NCBI GenBank assembly: GCA_022495995.1
Contig: JAFEMH010001238.1
Coordinates: 248,001-312,000 of the forward strand
From: Adenophora triphylla var. japonica
Taxonomy: Eukaryota > Streptophyta > Magnoliopsida > Asterales > Campanulaceae
Length of the DNA stretch: 64,000 bases
Direction: 5' to 3'
In this document: one piece after another, positions 1-11,376 of the stretch
Numbering within the stretch: position 1 is the stretch's first letter
How the letters are laid out: each line of letters opens with the position of its first letter
The notes under the pieces: model-generated
The model's database searches: none
The model's input: only the letters and a program-made list of their open reading frames with translations
Told to the model about the DNA's origin: nothing
Position numbers and translations under genes: made by a program

Positions 1-83
1 AAGGAGAAGAAGAAGATAGATTATGGGGAGGTTGAGTTTGCTTATTAACATCATATTTACTTTTGTTCATTTCTTTTTTGAAG

Positions 84-190
84 TTCATGCACGGAGACTC
101 CAAGCCCTAAAGGCTCTTACATATGCTCCTTCTAGCAACAACATGATTTTGTCCAAGTTGTATGAACTTGTCTTTGGCATACTTGATAAG
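84..190 (+). CDS. Possible single exon of an unidentified plant gene
   Basis: An open stretch reading HARRLQALKALTYAPSSNN and on to about FGILDK has amino-acid composition and complexity unlike the A/T-rich noise around it. It is preceded by a pyrimidine-rich tract ending in AAG and followed directly by GATAAG|GTTTTT, as expected for an internal exon (acceptor near 83, donor after 190). I do not recognise the family. No further exon is visible within the next 1.3 kb before the CACTA terminus at 1530. It could be a fragment carried inside the CACTA element or an exon of a host gene extending left of the window. The splice sites are predicted by eye only. Confidence 0.3.
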
Positions 191-214
191 GTTTTTCCTA
201 ACCATGTTTTATGA

Positions 215-1185
215 CTCAAATGTTCACAATATTTAAGTGAAGTTCTTGAAACTTGTTTATACTAGTTGCTCATGTTTGTTTGACAGTTGTTTTCAGCTGC
301 CCCATTGCACCAAATTCTTTGTTTTTCAACTTTTATGACCATGTAATAATGAGAGGTTTGAGAAATTATTCTTAAAGGTTGGGAAAGATTTAAAATGAAG
401 CTCAACATTTGGAGGAGGTATTAGGTGAGATGGTGTAACAATGTAGAAGGATTTGATTTTGAATAAAAGAGAACAAAAACTAGAAGTTAAGAGTATGCCT
501 TACTTGTGATAGAACAACACAGATAATTCAAGTTGGGTTAAAGATTGAGTTCAACTGAGTAATGGCTGACGTGCTAAACTGATGAAGCTAAGGTTAGCCA
601 GTACACAATCAACCCTGTTCTTGTCATAAGTTCCCAAACATATCCTCTTTTCCTCTCAACACACAATAGAGAAGCAATGCACTGAAATTGAAATCAAAAT
701 TATAACTATGTAAACTAGCAATTTGCTTCAATTACAGTCAACAACAACAACAATAGTACCAGTGACAACAACAACAACAACATGAACAGCAACAACAACA
801 ACAGTAACAGCAACAACAACAACAACAACAGCAACAGCAACAACAGATCACAACACCAAGAACAAAAAACCCAGAAATTAAAAGTAAATCAGAAAAGGGG
901 GAAGAAATGTATACCTGATTCGTTGTTGATCGAAGAAATCAGCGTCGCAAATTGCCCTGGCTGTAGGAGAGAGAGAGAGAGAAATCGAACAAGATGTTTC
1001 AATAATCCACCACCAAGAACAACAAAACCCAGAAATTAAAAGTAAACACGCTATGTATACCTGCTGATTCGTTGTTCACGCTATGGTCACCGGCGGTAGG
1101 AAATTACCCTAGCTAGAGGAGAGAAAGAGAGAGAGAGAGAGAGAGAGATAGAGAGAAAGCGCGAAACTGAGAGTGCCAAATTTTG
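215..1185. other. Non-coding stretch with simple repeats and a direct duplication
   Basis: No convincing coding sequence was seen. It holds a CAA/CAG-rich simple repeat (about 737-845), two GA-rich microsatellites (967-983 and 1127-1160) and an imperfect duplication: the text around 850-935 (CACCAAGAACAA, CCCAGAAATTAAAAGTAAA, TATACCTG, GATTCGTTGTT) recurs around 1008-1077. It probably belongs to the CACTA element that ends at 1530, because no other element end was found between it and that terminus. Confidence 0.4.
737..845. repeat. CAA/CAG trinucleotide microsatellite
   Basis: Runs of CAACAACAACAA and ACAGCAACAGCAAC dominate this stretch. The plus frame would give polyasparagine/serine, but nothing else supports translation, so it is treated as a microsatellite. 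Confidence 0.8.
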
Positions 1186-1189
1186 TTCT

Positions 1190-1530
1190 CGGTATTTATT
1201 GATATTTACGGCGGATATTATACACCGCCGTAAATATTATGCACTATTTACGGCGGACGCATTTCAACCGCTAAATATAAGTAACTATTTACGGCGGATA
1301 CTTATATACCGCCGTATATAACTTAAATCTCATATATGTATATGTCAAATGTATGTATATAACGTATTTACGGCTACTCAAGCCGCTGTATATAACAAAT
1401 ATATACGGCGGTTGTGTATACCGCCGTATATATTATTTATATACGGCGGATGCGTATCATCCGCCGTATATAACTAATATATACGGCGGACGCGTATCAC
1501 CCGCCGTAAATAACCAACTTTCTTGTAGTG
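1190..1530. mobile_element. CACTA (En/Spm) transposon, right terminal region
   Basis: The sequence ends TTTCTTGTAGTG (1519-1530), the complement of the CACTACAAGAAA terminus typical of plant CACTA elements. Inside it, 1204-1510 is filled with subterminal inverted repeats built on TACGGCGG...CCGCCGTA, about seven in a row, which in this superfamily bind the transposase. Immediately outside, TTG (1531-1533) is the expected 3-bp target duplication. The pararetrovirus paralogue near 20430 reads TATTTGGAGTTGCC uninterrupted, which matches an insertion after TTG. The other terminus is not in the window, so the element extends left by an unknown distance. Confidence 0.85.
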
Positions 1531-1997
1531 TTGGATTTGCCAATATCCTGACTTTAAGTCAAATTTAGAATAAATATAAGATTCATTTAATCTATTTAAT
1601 AAATCTTTTTTATTAGAAATTGGATATCTTATCCATTTTAAAACTTTATTAAGTGTTTTATAATTTATTACTGATCTTGGGACTCCCCTCTCTTTTTCAA
1701 CATTTTTATTCACATAGAAAGCTAAACAAATACAAGGAGATTGGCTTTTCCTAATAAATTGTTTTTCAAATAATCATTGATTTTTTTTTACAATATTATA
1801 CTAATTCTTTATTCATTTGAATAGGTCTGACTTTTGTTGGAATTTTCTTTACATCAAAATCATTTTCATAAGGTAATTTTACAACATGCTTTTTTATTTT
1901 CCAAAAAGCTGTTGGTAATTCATTACAAATTTCATTTTTCATTTTACTTTCAATGGATTTATTTTTTTCTTTATCTTTTATTTTTGGATTTTGTAAT
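1531..1997 (-). pseudogene. Endogenous pararetrovirus: RT fragment (3' end of the minus-strand copy)
   Basis: On the minus strand this encodes part of a Caulimoviridae-type RT. Motifs include KVRPIQMNKELV near the start and, after a frameshift, INYKTLNKVLKW and FDLKSGYWQI, the region just before the catalytic motif. Reading stops at 1531 where the CACTA element was inserted. Frameshifts around 1730-1800 break the frame. The same region occurs near 20450-20690 (minus) and 20760-20945 (plus). Adjoining at higher coordinate is the Pack-MULE at 1998. Its 9-bp target duplication TTTTGTAAT (1989-1997) is also viral sequence. This is an old viral fossil that cannot be expressed as is. Confidence 0.85.
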
Positions 1998-2436
1998 GAG
2001 GTTTTGACCAATAAGCCCCTCTGATAAATGAAAACGACCAATAAAATCAGACATTTTTGAAACTCGCCAATAAATCCATATACTTTCGCTGGACCAAAAT
2101 ACCCCTATGCCATATTACACGCATCCTCCATGCCCAACACTTTTTTTTCTCTCTCTTTCTCTCTCTCTTCTTTTTTTTTTTTAACGTTTTTCTTCTATCT
2201 ATTTTCTTTCTCTCTCCTTTTCTCTCTCTTCTTTTTTTTTCTCTTAAATTTTTAAAATGCAATATCTCAAAATCTAAAAGTCAAAAAAATAATCCGAAAT
2301 CACTGTTTTAATCGCATCGCCAAGACGAATCAAACAAGTTTACTCATCATATATATAAAATTTTATAAATAAAAGAAAATTATTTTTCACTTGTAAAAAT
2401 TGAGAAAATCATTTATCATTTGTTCACACATGAGTA

Positions 2437-3283
2437 TAAAATTGTATAATGGTTTTCACATTTATAACTTAGAAGTCTATTTCACAGTTTTGATGTAAAA
2501 TAACTGTACAATGGTTTTCACATTTATAACTGAGAAGTCTATTTCACAGTTTTGATGTAAAATAACTGTACAATGGTTTTCACATTTATAAACTGAGAAG
2601 TCTATTTCACAATTTTGATGTAAAATAACTGTACAATGGTTTTGACATTTATAAACTGAGAAGTCTATTTCATAGTTTTGATGTAAAATAACTTTACAAT
2701 GGTTTTCACATTTATAACTGAGAAGTCTATTTCACAGTTTTGATGTAAAATAAGTGTACCATGGTTTTCACATTTATAAACTGAGAAGTCTATTTCACAA
2801 TTTTGATATAAAATAACTGTACAATTGTTTTCACATTTATAAACTGAGAAGTCTATTTCACAGTTTTGATGTAAAGTAACAGTACAATAGTTTTCACATT
2901 TATAAACTGAGAAGTCTATTTCACAGTTTTGATGTAAAATAACTGTACAATGGTTTTCACATTTATAAACTGAGAAGCCTATTTCACAGTTTTGATGTAA
3001 AGTAACTGTATAATGGTTTTCACATTTATAAACTGAGAAGCCTATTTCACAGTTTTGATGTAAAGTAACTGTACAATGGTTTTCACATTTATAACTTAGA
3101 AGTTTATTTCACAGTTTTGATGTAAAATAATATACATTGGTTTTCACATTTATAAACTAAAAAGTCTATTTCACAGTTTTAATGTAAATAAATGTATAAT
3201 GGTTTTCACATTTATAAATTGAGAAGTCTATTTCACAGTTTTGATATAAATAACTGTATAATGGTTTTCACATTTATTGAAGC
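2437..3283. repeat. Tandem array, about 13.5 copies of a 62-64 bp monomer
   Basis: The phrase GGTTTTCACATTTATAA recurs at roughly 2452, 2514, 2576, 2639, 2701, 2763, 2827, 2890, 2953, 3016, 3078, 3139, 3200 and 3263, each time followed by a GAGAAG...CTATTTCACAG block and GATGTAAAATAACTGTA. Copies differ by scattered substitutions and one- or two-base indels. The array lies directly next to the kinase fragment, inside the Pack-MULE, and may have expanded from intron sequence of the captured gene. Confidence 0.9.
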
Positions 3284-3425
3284 CAATATAGATCTCAGAA
3301 AAATACACCTTGGCCTCTCCCCCTTGGCTAAGGATCTTGCTTCTATCAAACTGATTTGTGGCTGCTTTGATCTCATCAATTGAAAACACCATGCATCTTG
3401 TCGAGGAGGATGAAGAGAACATGAT
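3278..3425 (-). pseudogene. Captured receptor-like kinase fragment (wall-associated kinase type)
   Basis: The minus strand reads VFSIDEIKAATNQFDRSKIL followed by SQGGEAKVYFSEI. This matches the start of the kinase domain of plant WAK/WAKL receptor kinases: an F-[TS]-x-[ED]-E-[IL]-x-x-A-T-x-x-F block, then a degenerate glycine-rich loop in which the usual G-x-G-G-x-G-x-V-Y-K has become SQGGEAKVYF. Only about 45 codons survive; no catalytic lysine, HRD or DFG segment follows. It sits within the Pack-MULE and so is probably transduplicated host sequence. Confidence 0.6.
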
Positions 3426-3535
3426 TGAATCAAGAGCTTTCAAAAAGAGAGTGTGTGTAGCAGAGATTGTGTTAAGTAAAAGTAGAGGAATTGGATTATC
3501 ATAATGGACAAGGAGGAAGACTTTAAGCATCCGTA

Positions 3536-3610
3536 CTCCTCCGTCCCAAAATCAATGTCCAAAAATTGTTTATACTCTTGAACAAGATCAAATTTTTTTA
3601 TTTTTTTAGA
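3536..3610. mobile_element. Stowaway-type MITE fragment (one end)
   Basis: TACTCCTCCGTCCCAAAATC followed by ATGTCCAAAAA matches the CTCCCTCCGTCCC terminal inverted repeat of plant Stowaway MITEs, with TA in front. The opposite end was not found, so this is a truncated copy. Confidence 0.5.
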
Positions 3611-4396
3611 AAATTGGGCATTCATTTTAGGGCGGGGAAATATTATTTTCCAAGTGGGTGGAGATGCACATGGATGATAGAAAAAGGAGACTTATGGCAT
3701 CGGCAAACTCTCAATGCAATAAGAACTAGCTGCTCGCAGGTTGGATTCCACCCGATAAATCCAGAAACATTGACAATCAACCATTCAGAATTCTCAAATA
3801 AGTGAGGGATAAAAGTGGCGGAACAATCTCCGTTCCATTCAAAACCAAAAACCAAATTTGGGATTTCATTCCAACAATCTGCCTCTTGCACACCACCATT
3901 CCTGGAATGGAATCCCACACAAAAACCTGAAATTGACGGTAGTGTCAGCCGGAATTGTTGGTGGGTTGGAGATATTTGGGCATTGGGGTGGGTCTTCGAT
4001 TGACGGAAGTGGTGTGGTGGCCGAAATCGGTACCCAATTTCAGGGCATGAGGTTGGTGATAGAGAGACATGGCGACGACATGTCCAGAGCAAGGGAAGGT
4101 GGGGAATTTATTTTTTAGAGAAATTGAAGGAAGACGAGAGAGGAAGCAGCAGCCATTAATGGGGATGGAGAATGACGGAGGAATTGAGCAGAAATTGGAA
4201 TTGCGCTTGCGCATAGAGAGAGAAAGAAAATGAGGAGGGCAGTTTGGCCATTTAAATTGTTATAAATTGGGTCAGGGATTCTACGGTCGTTTTGATTTCA
4301 ACTCTTGGATCGTAAGGTAGAATTCAAAATGTACTGTTTTTATTGATAAATTCCACCCCATCTCAAGGTCTTATTTGTAAAAATCCCTTTTGTAAT

Positions 4397-6225
4397 TGAT
4401 AATTTATGCTTGTGATTTTTATATCTTTTTGCAATAAATTAATTGTTTTTCTTTGAATATTAAATTTATTTTAATTCATTCATTGTTTTAGTTTGAGAAT
4501 TCATAATAAATCTAAAATTGATTTGTTTTCCATTTAATATTGAATATATTTCAGTAAAATCTATTCTATCAATAGGTTGTATTAATAAAAGAAAAGGTGT
4601 TCCTAGTATTATAAATTGTGTCAATCCTTTTATCATATAGAATGATGTTTTAATGCAAATTCCATCATTACATATATGAGCACTAGGTAATTTATAATTT
4701 ATGATTATTTTTTATCCATTAGGTGTTGTTAAGCTGTTTTGAGATTAGTATTTTGAAAATATTTAGTAGATATTAATCCTTGTTTTAAATAATTCATATC
4801 TGCCCTACTCTCTATTAATGTGATTGTTTGAATATTAAATTCTCCATTTATTACTAATGTTACATATACATACCATTTTTTATATGTTATTTTGTCTATA
4901 AGTCATAAATATTGTTGTTCTTTATTTTCAATTTTTGTTATAGTAGTCCCTGATTGTTCACTACTTTTGATATTTTTTGGTTGACTTTCTTCTGATATTT
5001 TAGCTAATATTTTTCATTTTTCTATATTTTCAATTTTATTTTTTAATCCTTTTATTTCTATTTTTAATTGGTTTATTTCTTATTTTAATTCTTGTATAGT
5101 TGGTTCTCTTGATAATGTATCTTCAAATCTGTCTATTACTTCTCTTAATGAGTAATTTAATTGAGTTCGTTTTAATGTATCTGTTTCTGGTTATTTTTCA
5201 AAGTTTTCTAATATTTTTCTCTTTTCTTCCGTGTCTTCAATTTTGTCTATAAGATCCAATATAAAAATTTGAATTTTAGTTAAAGTATTTATATTTAAAC
5301 CATTCATTTGTAAGATTAATTTATAATAATATATTTCAATATTACAATTTCCATCACATCCATCTGATAAATTTTTTGAACTTGTCTCGTCATTAGAGTA
5401 ATATTCATCATTTCATTTTTAATATCACTAGAAGAATTTTCGATATTTTCTTATTCTGATCTTAATAATATCTAACATAGACATTCTTTCAGGTAATTAC
5501 TAATATTTAATTCTTGGATCTTCTTCTTTACCCAACATCTATTTGTATAATGACCAATTTTTCCACACTTATAACAAACAATATCATTTTGTGATTTTCT
5601 TTTAGGATTTTTTTTCTAGCTACTTTATTAGAAGTATTAGAATAATTTGGTTCTTCTTTTGATTTTGTTTTTTCTATATTTATTATATTTTCTTTTAGGT
5701 TGAAACGTTTTTCTAAATCTTTTTATGAGCCTAGGTATTTTGAATTGAGGAATTTTATATGCGAATTGGTAACAAAATTCTCATAATTCCTTACGACTAG
5801 TTAGTCCTTGTTTTTATAATTGAGCTTTAAGATTTAAATCCTTACAAAGAGCTAATTATTCAGTTGTACATTCAACAAATAATTTTCCATATGTATATTT
5901 ATCATAAGTAATATTATTTCCATGTTTATTCTTATTCTGTCTTTTACTTTTTTTTTGCAAATAAAGTAGGTAATCCTGGAATAAAATTCTCTTTCCAAAA
6001 TATGCATTAGCATAATTTCTTAATGTTACCTTTGTAATGAATACATATTTATACCATCTAAAATGGGTTAAAGTTGAATACATTAAATTCATTAGAAGTT
6101 TTTTTCCTTTATCAATCATTTGGAGGGATTGCCCTATAAAATGCTCAATGATTGCTTGTAGTAATGTGTAAACTGCATACTCTTGGGAAGTGCTTATTAT
6201 TTGTAGTGTTCTTTGTGTTGACTTT
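4397..6225 (-). pseudogene. Endogenous pararetrovirus: coat protein C-terminal part, zinc knuckle and protease region
   Basis: Read downward on the minus strand, this continues the viral polyprotein. At 5860-6120 is a coat-protein segment (LLMNLMYSTLTHFRWYK; later KYTYGKLFVECTTE). A CCHC zinc knuckle, CYKCGKIGHYTNRC, follows at 5534-5575. The stretch around 4560-4700 has the end of a retroviral-type aspartic protease region (the ...GTPF... type segment). Many stops and frameshifts are present. At the high-coordinate end the frame is cut by the copia element (6226-11376) and resumes at 11377. At the low end it is cut by the Pack-MULE. Confidence 0.8.
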
Positions 6226-6462
6226 TGTATCAGTATCTTATATTTGGTTGCCTTGTAATTAGGTAGGTGATTAGGCTAAATTAGTGGAAGCATATCTTTC
6301 TAGTTTGATAGGTTGTACAGTCCTATTAATATTGCAATATAACAAATGGAATACTCATTCGGGTTTCCAGAGTTTTGTCCTTTCTGTCTCTTCTATTCTC
6401 TCTCTCATCTTTTGTTCTTTTTCTTCCTTTCATCATTTCTTCTTTGCAGGTGATTTTGTTCA
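6226..6462 (+). repeat. 5' LTR of the copia element (237 bp, apparently 5'-truncated)
   Basis: Starts TGTATCAGTATC and ends GATTTTGTTCA just before the primer-binding site. It matches 11139-11376 along its whole length but lacks the first 82 bases present in the 3' LTR (11057-11138). Confidence 0.8.
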
Positions 6463-6475
6463 TGGTATCAAGAGC
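6463..6475 (+). promoter_or_regulatory. Primer-binding site, initiator tRNA-Met type
   Basis: TGGTATCAAGAGC directly follows the 5' LTR. It is the usual plant copia site complementary to the 3' end of initiator tRNA-Met (TGGTATCAGAGC), with one inserted A. Confidence 0.85.
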
Positions 6476-6486
6476 GACATAAATCC

Positions 6487-9400
6487 ATGGGTGACGAATC
6501 TACAGCTTCGACAAATACCATGGCAAACAACGGTTCAGGGCAAGGTACTTCGACTTATAATAAACATGGTCTTCCAATATTGTTTAATGTACAATCATAC
6601 ATGGGTCATTGTAGATTGTCCAACGAAAATTACCAGAATTGGAGTTCTTTGTTTCTCTCTATGTTGGAAATTCACTCCCTAACCCATGTCGTATTTGATA
6701 AAATCCCTCCTTCCCGCACTCTCCCCACCACCCCCACCACCACTACCACCATAAACACAAACACCACCACCACCAATGAAACTATCAATCCTGCATATGA
6801 AGCCTTTGTTCAAACTTCCCGTTTTGTTCTTGGCTGGATCAAAGCCACGATTACATCTGATGTCCAACCTCATGTTAACCCGTGTACCACCGCTCCCGAA
6901 GCATGGGATTTACTAGCCAAGGAATTTGGGGTAGCCTCCACAATTCATATCCAAAAGCTCCAAGAATAGCTTCACAACCTTTCTCTAAATTCGGGAATGA
7001 CCATTCAAGAGTACATTCTCCAAGCCAAAAATCTGTCCCACTCCCTTGCCCATGCGGGTGAAGCTGTGACCACTCAAACTCTCTGTGGTAGGATCCTAGG
7101 TGGTTTAGGTCACACTTATAAAGAATTCATTACCACCCAAAATTTAAAAGGGGATACCTCAATTGAAGACCTTAAAGACCTTCTTCTCCAAGAAGAGGCA
7201 TTACAAAAGAGATTCGCCAATAAAACCACTCTTAACCTTAGTGCCCTATCAACGACAATAGAGCCTGATAAATCCAAAAATCCACAACACACTGTCGGTT
7301 TTTCAAACCCTAGTCAGCTAGGTGGGTTTCGGCCTTCAGGGAAAAATGGGCAAGGGGGGTTCTTCTTCTTCCCTAATCAAAATCGGGGTAATGGGAATCG
7401 CAACCAAGGAAGAAATAAAAACAAACACAACAACCGTGGTATTCTTCCTCTTCCAAACCATTTCCAACCAATGTCCCATACTCAACATATGCGGCAACCC
7501 CCACCCCTGGTCCCATACACGCCCCCTAATCCCTTTGTCAGTTCTGATCCTACTGTGGTAAAATGCCAACTTTGCAAGAAAGCCGGTCATGAAGCAACCA
7601 CATGTTATCAGAGAGGTAATTTTGAATACAATGCACAGTTCTATCCGGATCCGCAGTATCAGCCTAATATTTGGGGGCCTTCTTCTATACATTCATCACC
7701 TATGGCTCTGGTCTCTTTCGTTCTTGATTTTGGTGCAACAAATCACATGACACCCACTCTGGATGTCCTGCAAAACTACTCTCCTTATTCAGGTACCGAC
7801 TCTATTCGTGTAGCTAATGGTTCTTCCATCCTAATAGCAAATATTGGTTCAACACAATTTTCTGCTAATAATCATAAATTTTTTAGGAACACTGTGTTAC
7901 ATGTTCCAAAAATCAGTCGATCTTTGCTTTCTATTCGCAAGTTTTGCCTAGATAATGACTGTGTTTTTTAACAAACCTCTTTTGGGTTTTGCGCGAAGGA
8001 CAACCGTACCAAGAGGATCACTCTTTCTGGCAGTAATACGGGAGATCTCTACACGTTGTCTTTCATCCCCAATTCTCGCTTGAATTCCTTAGAGTTGATT
8101 GGAAAACGTACTTCTTCTTCTACGTGGCATGCCCGTCTGGGTCACCATTCGTTTCAAGTTTTTCAAAGTTTAGTCAATAAAATTCGGATACCGGTTAGGG
8201 GTCTTGTTAAAAGTAGGGAGATGTGTCATAGCTGCCCTCTCGGCAAATCTTGTAATCTTCCGTTTGAACTTCATAATTTTCATTATGCTAAACCATTGGA
8301 TTTATTGCATTTGGATGTATGGGGACCTTCCCCGGTACCTTCTATTTCTGGTTTTAAATATTATCTCTCCATTGTTGACGATTTTTCTCGCTATGTATGG
8401 ATGTTTCCTATATTTTGAAAGTCAGATGTATTTACGGCATTTACTGAATTTGATACTCTTATTGATAATCAGTTAACCCGTAAAATTTCTGCCATTCACA
8501 CTATATAAACTATTCAGAGTGATGGGGGAGGGGAATTTATAAATCATCTTGCTTGTTTTTTGGTTCAGCATGGCATTAGTCACCAGTCTTCTTGTCCCTA
8601 TACTCCCCAACAAAATGGGGTCGTAGAACGGAAACATTGACATATATCTGAAATGGGGTTGTGTTTACTTGGTCACTCCAAGGTTCCTGAGTCTTTTTGG
8701 TTAGAAGCTTACTCTACGGCTGTCTTTCTAATTAATCGTTTACCCATGAGGCAACTCCGTTACATGTCTCCTTATGAGAAACTGTGGCAGAAAACTCCAG
8801 ATTATAAGTTTCTTAAAGTTTTTGGGTGTACTTGTTTCTCAAATTTGGTACCTTACAATCGTCATAAACTCATGCTTAAATCAACACCTTGTGTTTTCTT
8901 GGGATATGACTTAATGCGGAAGGGATACCGGTGCTACAATCCTGTTAATGGCAGAATTTTCATATCTCGACATGTATTATTTGACGAAAGTCTTTTTTAT
9001 TATCTAGTAAAAAAAATTCTGCTGCTGTTCCTGCTTTGCAAAGTCAATCACAGGTAGCTTGGACACCAAAATCTACCACAGCTGCTACATCTCACACTCC
9101 TGGGCTTTGTGAAAATGAGGCAGCAGATATTGGTCCCTCTATGGTTCCCCTTGCAGCTATCCCAGCCTGATCAGCCCCATCAAGCTCATCTGCTCTACCA
9201 GCTCCTCTGTCATCTAGGCCTACTTCAGAAAGCAGCCCACCTTCTTCATTTGATAGACTCTCGTCTTCCAGGGCTGGGCCGATTGAATCTACTCGGTCCA
9301 CTACTTCTCTCAGCCGGCAAGACCATCATTTGCACTCTACAGATGGGCCGACCCATTCTTCTTCAGTCCAGCCACCTCAACTTAACCATGATCAGCATGT

Positions 9401-11059
9401 ACCCAATTTCGAGCCTTCCTTACTTGGTACTCATCACATGGTTACTAGAGCGAAAGCGGGCGTGTTCCATCCCAAACATTTAGTTGCACTAGCAGCTACC
9501 ACAATGGATTCTCCTCTTTATGAACCACGAACTTTTTGACAAGCTGCCCCTCATGCTCATTGGCAACAAGCCATGCAAGAGGAACTTATAGCGCTTCACA
9601 AAAATGGTACGTGGTCTCTTGTTCCCCCTCCATCGAACCACAACATTGTAGGCAGCAAGTGGATTTATAAAGTTAAACGAAAATCGGATGGTTCTATAGA
9701 ATGGTACAAGGCTAGACTTGTGGCTCAAGGGTACACGCAACAGGAAGGTATTAATTTTGAGGAAACATTCAGCCCAGTTGTTAAACCAGTTACTATCCGT
9801 ACCATCTCGTCTTTGGCACACTCACGTGATTGGCCTATCGAACAGTTAGATGTTCGCAATGCATTTCTCAATGGCATTCTTACTGAGGAAGTTTATATGG
9901 CACAACCTCTGGGGTTTGTTGATAAGGTTCGCCCGAATTTTGTTTGTCGACTTCACCGAGCATTATATGGTCTCAAACAATCTCCCCAGGCTTGGTTTCT
10001 TCATCTCCATGATTTTCTTCTCACACTCGACTTCTTCAATAGTCATGCCGATTCTTCTCTGTTTATTCGACATCATCAAGGTAATATTGTGGCCATTCTC
10101 ATCTACGTAGATGATATTATTGTGACAGGTTCAAATTCTGCTGCCGTTCAATCTGTCCTAAACTCAATATGTTCCACTTTTGATAGTAGACGGTTGGGTC
10201 TCTTGAGTTTTTTTCTCATCGAGGCAACTCGCACTAAGTCATCTCTTCATTTGACTCAATCTCGGTATGCCTCAGATCTTCTACATAAGTTCAATAGCAC
10301 TTGTGTAAGCCGGCTCCTACTCCTCTAGCTCCGGGATCTCATCTTTCAGCTCTTGATGGTGACCCACTATCGGACCCCACAGTATATCGCAGTATGGTTG
10401 GTGGCCTACAATATGTCACGCTTACTCGTCCGAATATTTTGTTCGCAGTCAACCAAGTGTGCCAATTCATGCATTCTCCCCGTTCATCTCACCTCTAGGC
10501 TGTTAAACGAATTTTTTGTTTTCTTAAAGGTACAGTTGATAAAGGCCTCACTTTTCAGATTTCTTCGGATACTTCTATCTTGGCATTTTGTGATGCCGAT
10601 TGGGCCGGTGCTCCCGATAATCGCCGCTCGACCACGGGGGCTTGTGTCTTTGTTGGCCCAAATCTAGTCGCTTGGTCCGCTAAGAAACAACACACCGTTG
10701 CACGCTCTAGTAGTGAGGCAGAATATCGGGCTTTGGCCTCTACTGCTGCCAAAATTCATTGGTTCTCCTACTTGTTTCGCAAGCTGGGTCTTACACTACC
10801 TCCTCCACTTCTATTATGTGATAATCTTTCGGCTCTTCACATGTCGAAAAACCCAGTATTTCATGCTCGTACCCGACATATTGAGATAGATTTACATTTT
10901 GTTCGGGAATTACACCAACGGGGTTTTCTTCGACTTCACCACATTGCTTCGTCGGACCAACTAGCAGAAATCTTCACCAAGAGTCTTGCTAAACCTCGTT
11001 TTCATGTTTTATCTGACAAGCTACAGCTACGACCTTCTCCGCTTAGCTTTAGGGGGTGA
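6487..11059 (+). pseudogene. Copia gag-pol polyprotein, decayed
   Basis: The start is ATG at 6487 (MGDESTASTNTM), just after the primer site. Domains in order: copia gag (6600-7250); zinc knuckle CQLCKKAGHEATTC near 7565-7606; protease, whose usual DSGA reads DFGATNHMTP near 7726, so the catalytic Asp is kept but its Ser neighbour is lost; integrase HHCC (HARLGHHS...CHSCPLGKSC, 8130-8250) and core (LHLDVWGPSP, IVDDFSRYVW); RT (KARLVAQGYTQQEG, 9706; YVDDIIVTGSN, 10104); RNase H (ADWAGAPDNRRSTTGAC, 10586; KHIE-type RHIEIDLHF). In-frame stops are at 6967, 7969, 8416, 8506 and 8638, with frame changes near 9110-9330 and near 10310. It is readable but non-functional. Confidence 0.92.
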
Positions 11060-11376
11060 AAGACAGTAACATGAGTCTCAAAACTCACGTGCAAATACTC
11101 TGCTAGATCACCTTAATTAGATTGGTTTGTATATAGTCTGTATCAGTATCTTATATTTGGTTGCCTTGTAATTAGGTAGGTGATTATGCTAAATTAGTGG
11201 AAGCATATCTTCCTAGTTTGATAGGTTGTACAGTCCTATTAATATTGCAATATAACAAATGGAATACTCATTTCGAATTTCTAGAGTTTTGTCCCGTCTC
11301 TCTCTTCTATTCTCTCTCTCATCTTTTGTTCTTTTTCTTACTTTCATCATTTCTTCTTTGCAGGTGATTTCGTTGA
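11057..11376 (+). repeat. 3' LTR of the copia element (320 bp) with adjacent polypurine tract
   Basis: The polypurine tract AGGGGG (11051-11056) ends directly at TGAAAGACAG, the expected LTR start. The LTR ends GATTTCGTTGA at 11376, where the 5' copy has GATTTTGTTCA. From 11139 on it matches the 5' LTR; 11057-11138 has no counterpart on the 5' side. Confidence 0.8.

Larger units (their letters stand above)
1998..4387. mobile_element. Pack-MULE-like Mutator element, non-autonomous
   Basis: The element is flanked by the perfect 9-bp duplication TTTTGTAAT (1989-1997 and 4388-4396), the length diagnostic of Mutator-like elements. The ends are imperfect terminal inverted repeats: the left starts GAGGTTTTGACCAATAAG, and the reverse complement of the right end starts GGGATTTTTACAAATAAG. 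The similarity continues for about 70 bases. It carries no transposase. Its content is a receptor-kinase gene fragment, a 63-bp tandem array and unassigned DNA (3530-4250), so it fits a Pack-MULE that captured host sequence. It interrupts the pararetrovirus between the RT and protease regions. Confidence 0.8.
6226..11376 (+). mobile_element. Ty1/copia LTR retrotransposon inserted in the pararetrovirus
   Basis: Two related LTRs (6226-6462 and 11057-11376) flank a primer-binding site, a copia-order polyprotein (gag, protease, integrase, RT, RNase H) and a polypurine tract. On the left the virus ends ...GTTGACTTT. On the right it resumes CTTTGATC after the LTR, so CTTT (possibly ACTTT) is the target duplication. 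The two LTRs differ by roughly a dozen bases in the shared 237 bp, which indicates an old insertion. The coding region is broken by several stops and at least two frameshifts, so the element is not autonomous. Confidence 0.93.

Noticed and set aside
2047..2311. Overlapping open frames on both strands rich in Lys/Arg or Phe/Leu/Ser
   Set aside because: They arise from a pyrimidine-rich (TCTCTC/TTTTTT) tract inside the Pack-MULE; no domain and no start context.
2437..3283. CRISPR-like array (regular 63-bp spacing)
   Set aside because: Whole monomers repeat without unique spacers, and the context is a plant transposon; it is a tandem array.
3643..4214. Minus-strand frames of 149 and 89 codons
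   Set aside because: They lie in non-coding DNA of the Pack-MULE, overlap each other and plus-strand frames, and show no motif.
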